Part shown: positions 1 to 6,589 of the stretch, one piece after another
Layout of the letters: each line of letters begins with the position of its first letter
Position numbering within the stretch: position 1 is the stretch's first letter
From: Nocardioides sp.
GTDB lineage: Bacteria; Actinomycetota; Actinomycetes; Propionibacteriales; Nocardioidaceae
Direction of reading: 5' to 3'
DNA: 7,849 nucleotides
Assembly (NCBI GenBank): GCA_003519585.1
Contig: DOWL01000250.1
Location: 28,907 to 36,755, forward strand
The notes under the pieces: generated by a model
Databases searched by the model: none
The model's input: the letters and a program-made list of their open reading frames with translations, nothing else
What the model was told of the DNA's origin: nothing
Position numbers and translations under genes: made by a program

Positions 1-21
1 TTTGTCGGCTGGCCGACGAAA
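1..21 (-). terminator. Possible terminator hairpin after the PIG-L gene
   Basis: Inverted repeat GTCGGC (4-9) / GCCGAC (12-17), flanked by TTT at 1-3 and AAA at 19-21 with one unpaired base at 18. It lies 14-34 nt past the stop of the last gene of the minus-strand operon, where a terminator is expected. Realistically the stem has 5 G/C-rich pairs closing a 4-nt loop. The window ends before any U tract could be seen, so this is only a candidate. Confidence 0.3.
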
Positions 22-34
22 CTCTCACGTCGGG

Positions 35-781
35 CTACTCACCCCAGCCCATGGGGAAGACCTCGAACGGCGCGGCGAAGGCCACGCCCATCCGTTGACC
101 GGTGCTGCGTGCGTTGCCCTCGAGGAACTCCCGGGCGTCGAAGTGCTCCCACCCGAGTCCGTCGATGTAGGCGCGGTGTGCCTCGAGCGAGGCCACTCCG
201 GCATCGAAGGTGTCGGTGACGTCGACCCCGTGGGCCGAGGAGGGCGAGCCGAACGCCCACACCGCGCGTACGCCGCCCCACGGCTCGAGGCCGGACTCGA
301 CCTGATCCCGGAAGACCCAGCGGTTGCCGGCGTCGCGGACCGCGTCGACGACGGCCTTGCCGGTGTTGATGTGGTCGGCGGTGTTGAGGTTGATCCCGCC
401 CCAGGTATCCCGGAAGTTGCCGGTCACCACGATCTCCGGACGGTGCCGGCGGACGGCGGCCGCGATCACCGCGCGCAGCGGTACGCCGTACTCGAGCACG
501 CCGTCGGGCTGCCCCAGGAACTCCACCTCCGAGACCCCGACGATCTCCGCCGAGTGACGTTGCTCCGCCTCCCGGACCACCCGGCACTCGTCGGGGTCCA
601 TGCCGTCGATGCCGGCCTCGCCGCTGGTCACCATGCAGTAGACGACCTGCTTGCCCTGCCCGGTCCATCGGGCCACCGCGGCGGCGGCACCGAACTCCAG
701 GTCGTCCGGGTGCGCGACCACGCAGAGCGCGCGCTCCCAGGTCTCGTCCAGCGGGGTCAGGGGTTCCGGGCGCTCAGGCAC
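35..781 (-). CDS. PIG-L/LmbE family deacetylase (zinc-dependent N-acetylglucosaminyl deacetylase-like)
   Basis: A 248-aa protein of the PIG-L (LmbE-like) family, whose characterised members, including MshB and Mca of mycothiol metabolism, hydrolyse amide bonds on GlcNAc-type or related substrates. Visible motifs are AHPDD at residues 23-27 (H24 and D27 would bind zinc, D26 would be the general base by analogy with MshB) and ADHINTG near residues 135-141, where H137 would be the third zinc ligand. A further His lies in SSAHG (residue 184). There is no signal peptide or membrane segment, so it should be cytoplasmic. The start is GTG, with GGCAGG (790-795) 8 nt upstream. It follows the DUF1501 gene after 45 bp on the same strand, so co-transcription is likely. 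It is shorter than MshB or Mca, and the substrate cannot be deduced; a bacillithiol, mycothiol or antibiotic-type role would be a guess. Family assignment is secure, function is not. Confidence 0.9.
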   Translation of the reverse strand: MPERPEPLTPLDETWERALCVVAHPDDLEFGAAAAVARWTGQGKQVVYCMVTSGEAGIDGMDPDECRVVREAEQRHSAEIVGVSEVEFLGQPDGVLEYGVPLRAVIAAAVRRHRPEIVVTGNFRDTWGGINLNTADHINTGKAVVDAVRDAGNRWVFRDQVESGLEPWGGVRAVWAFGSPSSAHGVDVTDTFDAGVASLEAHRAYIDGLGWEHFDAREFLEGNARSTGQRMGVAFAAPFEVFPMGWGE

Positions 782-826
782 GACCTCAGCCTGCCACGAA
801 TGCTCCGACGAGGTCTCGGCCCGAAC

Positions 827-2089
827 TCACAGCATGACGTTGGTGCGTTGCCACTTCAGCCCCGGGAACACCTTGGAGACCGAGGCGCCGAACCGTGTCG
901 AGACGATGTCGGCGAGCACCTGGCGGTAGTCGGTGGTCACGGTGAGGTCGGCCTCGTAGCTCTTGGCGAGTCCCGGCCAGTTGGCGTGGTAGCCACCCCG
1001 GACGCCGGCGCCGGCGACGAACATGACGTTGCCGTAGCCGTGGTCGGTGCCGTTGCTGTCGTTCTCGACGACCCGGCGGCCGAACTCGCTCAAGGTCACG
1101 AGCGTCACCTTGCTCGCCTGGGTGCCGAGGTCGGCGAAGAAGGCCGCGATCGAGGAGGCGAGGTCCTCGGCATTGCGCCACATCCACCCGCCGCCCGCGT
1201 TGCCCATGTCGGTGTGCATGTCCCAGTTGCCCTGGTCGACCGTGATGACCTCGACCCCGACGTCACCGCGGATGATCTGGGCCGCGGTGGAGAGGGATCG
1301 TCCGAGTCCGGTGCCGGGGTAGGTGGACCGGTTGTCGACCGCGGCCTTGGCCGGGCCGAAGGTGCTGATCGCCTCGAAGGTCGACCGCATGCTCCGGCCG
1401 AGCGTGGACTTGTCCTTGTTCCACAAGACCTCCAGCGAACGCCGACGGCGGCCGTCGGAGTCGCTGCCCGGCAACTGGACGTCACCGACTCCCCCGGCGG
1501 ACATCGTCGGTGTCGGGCCGACCAGGGACGTCGGGATGGTGCTGGTGCCGGCGCTGAACCCCTGGAGCGGCGACGTGCCGGGGGTGCCGCTCACCAGACG
1601 GTTGAGCCAGCCGACACGGGCCGAGGAGCCCGGGTCGGCGTCCTCCATCTCCTCCATCGCGGCGAAGTGGGAGCGGTTGGCCATCGGCAGCCCGGTGGCG
1701 TGTACGGCGGCTACCTGGCCGGCCTGCCACATCGGCTGGAGCGCGGTCATCGCCGGGTGCAGCCCGAAGAAGCCGTCCTTCTCCAGCAGTGACGCGGCCG
1801 GGATCGCGATCCGCGGCCGCACACCGCTGTAGTAGGTGGGGTCGCCGTGCGGGACGACAAGCGACAGCCCGTCGGCGGCCCCGCGCAACGAGACGACGAC
1901 CAGCACCGACGAGGCGCTGGCCGCCCGGGCCGGCGAGGCGGTGACGACCGCGGAGCCGACCACCGTGGTGGCGCCGGCCAGGGCCATGGCACCGGTGAAC
2001 AGGCCGCGCCTGGACACGGCCGCCTGCATGGCGGCGTACTCGTCGCAGCAGGCACCGTCGGTACGGCGGGGAGTGGGTGTCGTGGTCAT
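827..2089 (-). CDS. DUF1501 domain-containing protein, Tat-exported
   Basis: A 420-aa protein of the DUF1501 family (function unknown; to my knowledge the fold is grouped with the alkaline phosphatase/sulfatase superfamily). The N-terminus carries a twin-arginine signal: SRRGLF at residues 26-31, a hydrophobic stretch to about residue 50, then a likely cleavage after ASPARA (51-56). Family landmarks follow: LRGAADGL (68-75), HPAM (111-114), RSHFAAM (139-145), DQGNWDMHTDM (285-295) and LSEFGRRV (333-340), with a DHGYGN block (349-354). These conserved Asp/His clusters resemble a metal site, but catalysis is unproven. The start at 2089 lies 7 nt after the DUF1800 stop, with a weak GGTGAT about 6 nt before it, suggesting translational coupling. 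An alternative Met at residue 21 (2029) would leave a more usual short n-region, but would discard a Cys-Cys pair at 14-15. It ends 45 bp before the PIG-L gene. The DUF1800-DUF1501 pairing is known from many bacteria. Confidence 0.92.
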   Translation of the reverse strand: MTTTPTPRRTDGACCDEYAAMQAAVSRRGLFTGAMALAGATTVVGSAVVTASPARAASASSVLVVVSLRGAADGLSLVVPHGDPTYYSGVRPRIAIPAASLLEKDGFFGLHPAMTALQPMWQAGQVAAVHATGLPMANRSHFAAMEEMEDADPGSSARVGWLNRLVSGTPGTSPLQGFSAGTSTIPTSLVGPTPTMSAGGVGDVQLPGSDSDGRRRRSLEVLWNKDKSTLGRSMRSTFEAISTFGPAKAAVDNRSTYPGTGLGRSLSTAAQIIRGDVGVEVITVDQGNWDMHTDMGNAGGGWMWRNAEDLASSIAAFFADLGTQASKVTLVTLSEFGRRVVENDSNGTDHGYGNVMFVAGAGVRGGYHANWPGLAKSYEADLTVTTDYRQVLADIVSTRFGASVSKVFPGLKWQRTNVML

Positions 2090-2096
2090 CGGGTCA

Positions 2097-3692
2097 TCAC
2101 CGGCTCAGGTGGTCGGGAGAGTCGAGCAACGTCGTGAGCAGGCGTGGGAAGCCCCACTTCACGAGGTCGTGGTCCTCGTCGATCGCTTCGTACGGCGGCA
2201 GGTCGACGGCGACGCAGGCCGCCTTGAGCAGCCGCTTGGTCGAGTGCTTGTGCATCAGCTGCTGGCACAGGTGGTCGACGAGCTCGTCGAAGCGCGGATG
2301 CCGTCCGGGGAGCCACTGCTTCGGCTCGCGGTAGTGCGTCGCCTCGTCGGCCCAACCTGCGGACGCGGAGAGGTGGAAGCGCATCGAGGCGAGCAGCCGG
2401 GCCGGAGAGGACCAGGACTCGTTGTCGATCGGCTGGCCGTTGGGCTGTCCCCAGGAGTACGGGGCGATGCCGATCGAGTCGCTCTGCCAGACCAGCGCCT
2501 GCAGGGCCGAGCCGTCGGCCTCCTCCCCCGCCGGCTTCTTGAAGCGGACGCCGAGAGCGCGGTAGGTCGCCACGACGTCCTCGCCGGGGTCGCGCACCTT
2601 GCGGTCGCGGCTGGCTCGGAAGGCCGGCGAGGCGATCAGCTCCCGAAGCACGGGAACGATCGCGGTGTCGTTCTGGAGATAGACCTTCGCGAGGTGGCGG
2701 ACCAGCTGCTTCGACGGCTTGTCGTCGACGAACTTCACGCACAGCTTGTAGGCGATGTGCTCGGCGGTCAGCTTGTGCCGGGCGAGGTAGCGGAGGTATT
2801 GCGCGGTCGTCGCCTTGCCGTTGGCCTTGCCGTTCTTGTCGTGGAAGCCCTTGACCTTGACCTTGCCGCGGTAGTGGTCGTCGTGGTTGTAGACCGGGCG
2901 CCAGGTCTTGTAGTGATCGACCGAGAACCCGGTGAGGATCCGCGCGGAGTCGCGCACGTCGCGCTCGGTGTAGTTTCCAGCGCCCAGCGTGTGCAGCTCG
3001 AGCAGCTCGCGTCCGAGGTTCTCGTTGGGGTGGTCCTTGGTCGACTCAGCCGCGTCGAGGTAGATCAGCATCGCCGGATGCACCGTGGTCGCGACCAGCA
3101 TCTCGTCGAAGCGGCCCAGCGCGTGCTTGCGGATCGTGTTGCCGTAGTCGACGCGGTGGGTGAACTGACCATCGCCGACCGCGGCGACGTGGAGGTGGTT
3201 CTCCCAGAACTCCGTCATGATCTCGAGCAGCTGCCGCTTGGAGCTGATCCGGCGCAACAGCACCCAACGGGCGTAGTCGTCCATCACCTCCCAGCCGCCC
3301 TCGACCCCGGTGATCTGTCGGGTCCAGAGGTCGGCCGGGCTGCGGCGCAGGCTCGGCCACCAGTGCACGATCCGGTCGGCCTTGCCGTCCTTGATCTTGC
3401 GGGGGTTCAGCTGGCGCTCGAACCACGCCTCCGCGCTGCCGGCGCGGCGTACGTCTTTCGCGAGACGCGGCGTGATGCCGTAGGAGAACCGGCCGACGAG
3501 GTGCCGATCGGCGGCCGACAAGAGCTTGTCCTTGCCTGCGTGTTTGCGCGGCGTATAGCCGTCGAGGTCGTCAGTGGGATCGTCGACCGGTTCGCCGGCC
3601 GAGGCGGCCGCGGCCATGCCAGCGGTCCCGACGAGGGCACCAGCAAGCAGAGCTCCGACGGTGGCAGTACGACGCGTGGGGGCAACAGTCAT
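2097..3692 (-). CDS. DUF1800 domain-containing protein, exported
   Basis: A 531-aa DUF1800 family protein of unknown biochemical function. The chosen start (3692) gives an N-terminus with TRRTATVG, a hydrophobic core and ASA before residue 33, i.e. a signal peptide of Sec or weak Tat type. GGGAG (3703-3707) lies 10 nt upstream. The frame stays open to an ATG at 3788, but that would bury the signal peptide behind 32 low-complexity residues. Family motifs are LVGRFSYGIT (65-74), MTEFWENHLHV (159-169), NTIRKHALGRFDEML (185-199), HPAMLIYLD (205-213) and PNENLGRELLELHTLG (222-237), then YTERDVRDSARILTGF (241-256); these match the usual PNEN-RELxELxTLG and ArxLTG blocks. A basic, lysine-rich stretch (residues about 276-292) follows. 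Length is normal for the family. It is the first gene of the minus-strand operon, followed 7 nt later by DUF1501, so the two products probably act together at the cell surface or outside (inference). Confidence 0.92.
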   Translation of the reverse strand: MTVAPTRRTATVGALLAGALVGTAGMAAAASAGEPVDDPTDDLDGYTPRKHAGKDKLLSAADRHLVGRFSYGITPRLAKDVRRAGSAEAWFERQLNPRKIKDGKADRIVHWWPSLRRSPADLWTRQITGVEGGWEVMDDYARWVLLRRISSKRQLLEIMTEFWENHLHVAAVGDGQFTHRVDYGNTIRKHALGRFDEMLVATTVHPAMLIYLDAAESTKDHPNENLGRELLELHTLGAGNYTERDVRDSARILTGFSVDHYKTWRPVYNHDDHYRGKVKVKGFHDKNGKANGKATTAQYLRYLARHKLTAEHIAYKLCVKFVDDKPSKQLVRHLAKVYLQNDTAIVPVLRELIASPAFRASRDRKVRDPGEDVVATYRALGVRFKKPAGEEADGSALQALVWQSDSIGIAPYSWGQPNGQPIDNESWSSPARLLASMRFHLSASAGWADEATHYREPKQWLPGRHPRFDELVDHLCQQLMHKHSTKRLLKAACVAVDLPPYEAIDEDHDLVKWGFPRLLTTLLDSPDHLSR

Positions 3693-3702
3693 GGGGTTGT
3701 AG

Positions 3703-3707
3703 CTCCC
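3703..3707 (-). promoter_or_regulatory. Ribosome binding site deciding the DUF1800 start
   Basis: GGGAG on the minus strand, 10 nt before the ATG at 3692. No comparable site precedes the upstream in-frame ATG at 3788, which supports the shorter protein. Confidence 0.6.
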
Positions 3708-3724
3708 GTGGGTGGGGTGGTTGG

Positions 3725-3740
3725 GGGTCCGCTCGGACCC
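3725..3740. repeat. Perfect inverted repeat in the DUF1800 leader
   Basis: GGGTCC (3725-3730), loop GCTC, GGACCC (3735-3740); the two bases flanking the central CT also match. It lies 32 nt upstream of the DUF1800 start codon and just downstream of a TAGTCT hexamer. It could be a regulator operator or a small 5'-UTR hairpin. The sequence cannot decide between these. Confidence 0.5.
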
Positions 3741-3754
3741 AGCGGGGCACTGGG

Positions 3755-3760
3755 AGACTA
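3755..3760 (-). promoter_or_regulatory. Candidate -10 element for the DUF1800-DUF1501-PIG-L operon
   Basis: TAGTCT on the minus strand fits the actinobacterial TAnnnT pattern and lies 62 nt upstream of the DUF1800 ATG. No convincing -35 hexamer lies 16-18 bp upstream; a TTGCCG at 3783-3788 is too far, at 22 bp. This is a weak call based on position and one hexamer. Confidence 0.22.
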
Positions 3761-3802
3761 GCGGTCTAGCCGGGCCGTGGGTCGGCAACCCCGGAAATTG
3801 TC

Positions 3803-3836
3803 CGGGGGACGACCAGCCGTAGCTGGCCGTCCCCCG
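3803..3836 (-). terminator. Strong hairpin, likely terminator of the nucleotidase gene
   Basis: The arms are CGGGGGACG (3803-3811) with CGTCCCCCG (3828-3836) and CCAGC (3813-3817) with GCTGG (3822-3826). This gives 14 base pairs with one A/C mismatch around a CGTA tetraloop. It begins 57 nt beyond the nucleotidase stop and precedes the DUF1800 leader, so it would insulate the two minus-strand units. The minus-strand tail after the stem is GACAATTT, a poor U tract, as is common in high-GC actinobacteria. Termination is inferred. Confidence 0.6.
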
Positions 3837-3852
3837 CCCCCTTCAGTCGCCT

Positions 3853-3872
3853 CTGACAGCCGAAACTGTCAG
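3853..3872. repeat. Second perfect hairpin, 3' of the nucleotidase gene
   Basis: CTGACAG (3853-3859), loop CCGAAA, CTGTCAG (3866-3872). A 7-bp perfect stem, 21 nt after the nucleotidase stop and 16 nt before the larger hairpin in the direction of transcription. It may be part of a two-hairpin terminator or protect the mRNA 3' end. Confidence 0.5.
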
Positions 3873-3880
3873 TGCGTCCA

Positions 3881-3902
3881 GCTCACGGTTGGCTCACGGT
3901 TG
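3881..3902. repeat. 11-bp tandem duplication spanning the nucleotidase stop codon
   Basis: GCTCACGGTTG occurs twice, head to tail (3881-3891 and 3892-3902). The nucleotidase stop (minus TGA, 3894-3896) lies in the second copy, and the same TGA triplet recurs at 3883-3885 in the first. This looks like a slippage duplication at the gene end. Confidence 0.75.
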
Positions 3903-5771
3903 GGTGGTCACCCGGTCGAGCGTCGTGGGCACGGTGTAGGGGTCGTGCGCCTGCAGGAACAGCCGCAGCGAATCGATGTCGAGCCCCCCGATCAGGCGGT
4001 TGGTGCCCTGCTTGAAGGTGGCGAACCCGTCGCCTCCGTCGGCCAGGAAGTTGTTGGCGACCACGCGATAGGTGGCCGCCGGGTCGATCGGCACCGTGGC
4101 CACCCCGTCACCGTCGTCATCGACCAGCACGTTGGACACCGCAGGTGCATTGACGGCGGCGGCATCGGACGCGTCCCAGGTATAGCTCAGCCCGGAGACC
4201 TGCAGGACCTTGTTGTTGTTGTTCTGCGTCGGCCCTGCGGCGGCCGGCCCTTCGTTGGTGGAGCCGTTGAAGCCCTCGTTGAGGATGGCCGTGATCTGTG
4301 CGCCGGTGAGGTCCATCGAGGTCATGAAGTTGTTGAACGGCTGGACCGTGAACGCGGCGCCGTACGTCACGGCGTTGTCAGCGCCGGTCGCCACCAGGTC
4401 GCCTCGGATGCCGCCGGGATTCATGAACGCGATGACCGGCTTGACCCCGTTGCGGACAACCGTCGGATCGGCCTTCTGCGCATCGGCGATCACGTTGCCC
4501 ATCACGCTGTCCTTGCTGCCGTCGGCATCGTTGGAGCGCGAGATGGTCGCGACGCCGTTGAGATGGCCGATGACCGCGTTGGCGATCGGCGTGACCAGGG
4601 TCTTGAACATCGAGATCAGCTTGTTCATCCGGGTCGACTGCTTGTCGGTCGCCGAACTGGTGTTGATGATGTTCTCCGCGAACGCCGCCGGCCGCACGAT
4701 GTCATGGGTCTTGGGGTCGATCAGGAAGTGCAGCTTGGTCACCATCCGTCCGAACGACGAGGCGCTGGTGAACAGCCGCGGGTTGCCCTTGGGGTCCTTG
4801 ACCACGCAGTTGTAGGGCTGGTGGGTGTGTCCGCTCACGACCGCGTCGATCTTCGGCGAGAGGTTCTCCGCGATCGCCAGACCGGCGCCGCTCACGCCGG
4901 TGCAGGCGTTGTAGGACGCCGCGTCGGCCGGCGTGACGCCCTCGTGCAGCAGCACGATGATGGCCTTGACACCCTTCTTCTTCAGCTTGGGCACCAGGGC
5001 GTTGGCAGTCTCGACCTCGTCGCGGAAGTCGACATCGGCGATCCCCGCCTGGGCGACGATGGTGTCGGTGTCCTCGAGCGTCATCCCGATGAAGCCGACC
5101 TTCTGGCCGCCGACCTTGAAGATCTTGTACGGCTTGAACGGCGTCGGGCGGCTGTGGCCGGCGCGGTTCTTCCAGAACACGTTGGCGCCGAGGTAGGGGA
5201 AGTCGGCGCCCTTGAACTTCTGGCCGCCGGGGCAGGAGTCCTGGCCGTTGGCGCCGTTGCCGTCGGGCAGACAGCCGCCCTTCTGCATGCGGAGCAACTC
5301 GTCGACGCCCTCGTCGAACTCGTGGTTGCCGACCGACGACACGTCGAGGCCGAGCAGGTTCATGGCCTCGATGGTCGGCTCGTCGTGGAAGGCCGCGGAG
5401 AGCAACGGACTGGCGCCGATGAGGTCACCGGCGGCGACGGTCAACGGGGTGGCCCCGGCGGCGCGGGACTTCTTGCGCTCCTTCTTGACCAGGCTGGCGA
5501 GGTACGCGGCGCCGCCGGCCTTGGTGGTGTTGATCTGGCCGCTCGAACCGGTCGGCGGCTCGAGGTTGCCGTGGAAGTCGTTGAGCGCCAGCAGGTCGAG
5601 CTTGACGTAGTCCTTGGTGTTCTTCGGCTGGACGAGCCGGTGGTAGGTCTTGGCGCCGGAGGTGCCGGACGCACGCTCCTGGGGCGGCGCCGAGCCCGCC
5701 TGGGGCGCCAGCCCGATCGTGAGGGCGACGGCCGACGCGGCGAGCGCAGCCAGGGCAGGACGAGGTGACAT
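3894..5771 (-). CDS. Secreted bifunctional metallophosphatase/5'-nucleotidase (UshA/YfkN-type)
   Basis: A 625-aa extracellular enzyme that would release phosphate from nucleotides, and perhaps from cyclic nucleotides or UDP-sugars, outside the membrane. A signal peptide spans about residues 1-28 (ending QAGSA). The metallophosphatase domain (about 56-350) shows the dimetal motifs LNDFHGN (D65, H67), AAGD (D116), GNHE (N149, H150), LLHEG (H276) and GHTHQ (H315, H317). The 5'-nucleotidase C-terminal domain (about 385-605) carries NPGGIRGDL (451-459, substrate-binding Arg456), QPFNNF (477-482) and LADGGDGF (576-583), whose Phe residues would stack on the base. All key residues of the family are present. 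Four cysteines (167, 180, 290, 322) could form two disulfides. An Asp-rich DDDGDG (551-556) has the DxDxDG spacing of a calcium loop. No LPxTG anchor is seen, so it is probably released. An excellent GGAGGA lies 4 nt before the ATG. It is probably transcribed alone, or after the flavin reductase 87 bp upstream. Confidence 0.96.
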   Translation of the reverse strand: MSPRPALAALAASAVALTIGLAPQAGSAPPQERASGTSGAKTYHRLVQPKNTKDYVKLDLLALNDFHGNLEPPTGSSGQINTTKAGGAAYLASLVKKERKKSRAAGATPLTVAAGDLIGASPLLSAAFHDEPTIEAMNLLGLDVSSVGNHEFDEGVDELLRMQKGGCLPDGNGANGQDSCPGGQKFKGADFPYLGANVFWKNRAGHSRPTPFKPYKIFKVGGQKVGFIGMTLEDTDTIVAQAGIADVDFRDEVETANALVPKLKKKGVKAIIVLLHEGVTPADAASYNACTGVSGAGLAIAENLSPKIDAVVSGHTHQPYNCVVKDPKGNPRLFTSASSFGRMVTKLHFLIDPKTHDIVRPAAFAENIINTSSATDKQSTRMNKLISMFKTLVTPIANAVIGHLNGVATISRSNDADGSKDSVMGNVIADAQKADPTVVRNGVKPVIAFMNPGGIRGDLVATGADNAVTYGAAFTVQPFNNFMTSMDLTGAQITAILNEGFNGSTNEGPAAAGPTQNNNNKVLQVSGLSYTWDASDAAAVNAPAVSNVLVDDDGDGVATVPIDPAATYRVVANNFLADGGDGFATFKQGTNRLIGGLDIDSLRLFLQAHDPYTVPTTLDRVTTQP

Positions 5772-5775
5772 GTGT

Positions 5776-5781
5776 TCCTCC
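5776..5781 (-). promoter_or_regulatory. Consensus ribosome binding site of the nucleotidase gene
   Basis: GGAGGA on the minus strand, 4 nt before the ATG at 5771. It is the strongest Shine-Dalgarno sequence in the window and fixes the start, placing the signal peptide at the very N-terminus. Confidence 0.85.
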
Positions 5782-5858
5782 GAGGTGGATGACGAGGCCG
5801 AACGGTCGAGATGTGCCCAGACATGCCACTTCGGAAACCCGGCCCGGTCGGACGCGGT

Positions 5859-6587
5859 TCAGCCGACGTCGCCCTCGGCCGCTCGGAGGTCGGACTTCCA
5901 CTGGCGGAAGCCCTCTTCGGAGCGGCCCCGGCGCCAGTAGCCGGAGATGGAGACCTGGTCGCGGTCCAGGCCGAGCTCCTTGAACAGGTAGGGCCGGACC
6001 CCGTGCATGACCTCCTCGGCCTCGCCGTGGACGAAGACGTGCACCCGTCCCGGGAGCCATTCGAGCGCGCGTACGGCGGCCGCCAGCCCCTCGCCGGGGC
6101 CGAGCGAGGCGCGATGCAGCACGGTGAGCACAGCACCGCCCGGGAGCGGCAGGGCCGGCTCGTGGTCCGCGTCCTCGACCAGCACCAACACCCGGGCCAC
6201 GGCGTCGGCCGGCAGCGCCTCGAGCGCTGCCGTGATCGCGGGTACGGCGGACTCGTCGCCCGCGATCAGGTGCCAGTCGGCGCTCGGGTCGGGCCGATAG
6301 GCGCCACCTGGTCCGCGCGCCTCGAGCCGGTCGCCCGGTTGAGCCGCCCGCGCCCACGGCCCGGCCACACCCTCGTCACCGTGGGTGACGAAGTCGATGG
6401 CCAGCGTGCCGGCGGCGGTGTCGGGGAAGAGCGCGGTGTAGGTGCGCACCGCGTCGGGGAACTGCAGCTTGACGTAGCGGTCGGTCCACTCGCTCTCCGC
6501 GAACGCCGAGAGGTCGTCGCTGCGGAACCACACCCGCCGGATCGACGGCGTGACGGTCTCGGTGCCGGTCACTGTCAACTGCGTCAT
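5859..6587 (-). CDS. Siderophore-interacting protein, FAD-dependent ferric-siderophore reductase
   Basis: A 242-aa cytoplasmic flavin reductase of the SIP/ViuB/YqjH group, which uses NAD(P)H and FAD to reduce ferric siderophores and release Fe(II). The N-terminal FAD-binding half has RTYT (48-51), VTHGDEGVAGPWA (67-79) and GPGGAYRP (92-99). The C-terminal half has the nucleotide-binding AGDESAVPAI (109-118), VHGEAEEV (186-193), and the family hallmark GYWRRGRSEEGF (216-227). One oddity: the usual RxYTxR FAD motif reads RTYTAL, so its last Arg is Leu. Length is slightly short, but both domains are complete. It is divergent from the permease gene with only 24 bp between the start codons, and that gap is filled by an iron-box palindrome. 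No Shine-Dalgarno is present, so a leaderless mRNA repressed by Fe-loaded DtxR/IdeR is expected. The context makes iron acquisition nearly certain; the exact siderophore is unknown. Confidence 0.94.
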   Translation of the reverse strand: MTQLTVTGTETVTPSIRRVWFRSDDLSAFAESEWTDRYVKLQFPDAVRTYTALFPDTAAGTLAIDFVTHGDEGVAGPWARAAQPGDRLEARGPGGAYRPDPSADWHLIAGDESAVPAITAALEALPADAVARVLVLVEDADHEPALPLPGGAVLTVLHRASLGPGEGLAAAVRALEWLPGRVHVFVHGEAEEVMHGVRPYLFKELGLDRDQVSISGYWRRGRSEEGFRQWKSDLRAAEGDVG

Positions 6588-6589
6588 GG

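Noticed and set aside
782..815. GACCTC/GAGGTC inverted repeat in the DUF1501-PIG-L gap
   Set aside because: Only 6 bp with a 22-nt loop. Such repeats arise readily by chance in GC-rich DNA, although the stem would abut the GTG start.
3693..3788. Longer DUF1800 start at 3788
   Set aside because: It would put 32 Pro/Ser-rich residues before an obvious signal peptide, and it lacks the GGGAG that precedes the ATG at 3692.
2..5768. Three very long plus-strand open frames (about 2-1792, 1836-3761 and 3777-5768) antisense to the minus-strand genes
   Set aside because: Their translations are rich in Arg, Gly, Val, Asp and His, with no family motif, and they mirror well-supported genes. Strong G/C third-position bias removes stop codons from the opposite strand. 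The +2 to 1792 frame also crosses an intergenic gap.
5772..5858. Promoter or Pho box upstream of the nucleotidase
   Set aside because: I looked for paired -35/-10 hexamers and for 11-nt direct repeats of the GTTCACC type and saw none convincing. Regulation of this gene is left open.
5425..6357. Minus-strand 310-aa frame spanning the reductase, the gap and the nucleotidase start
   Set aside because: Arg/Pro/Ala-rich out-of-frame translation overlapping two clear genes in another frame.
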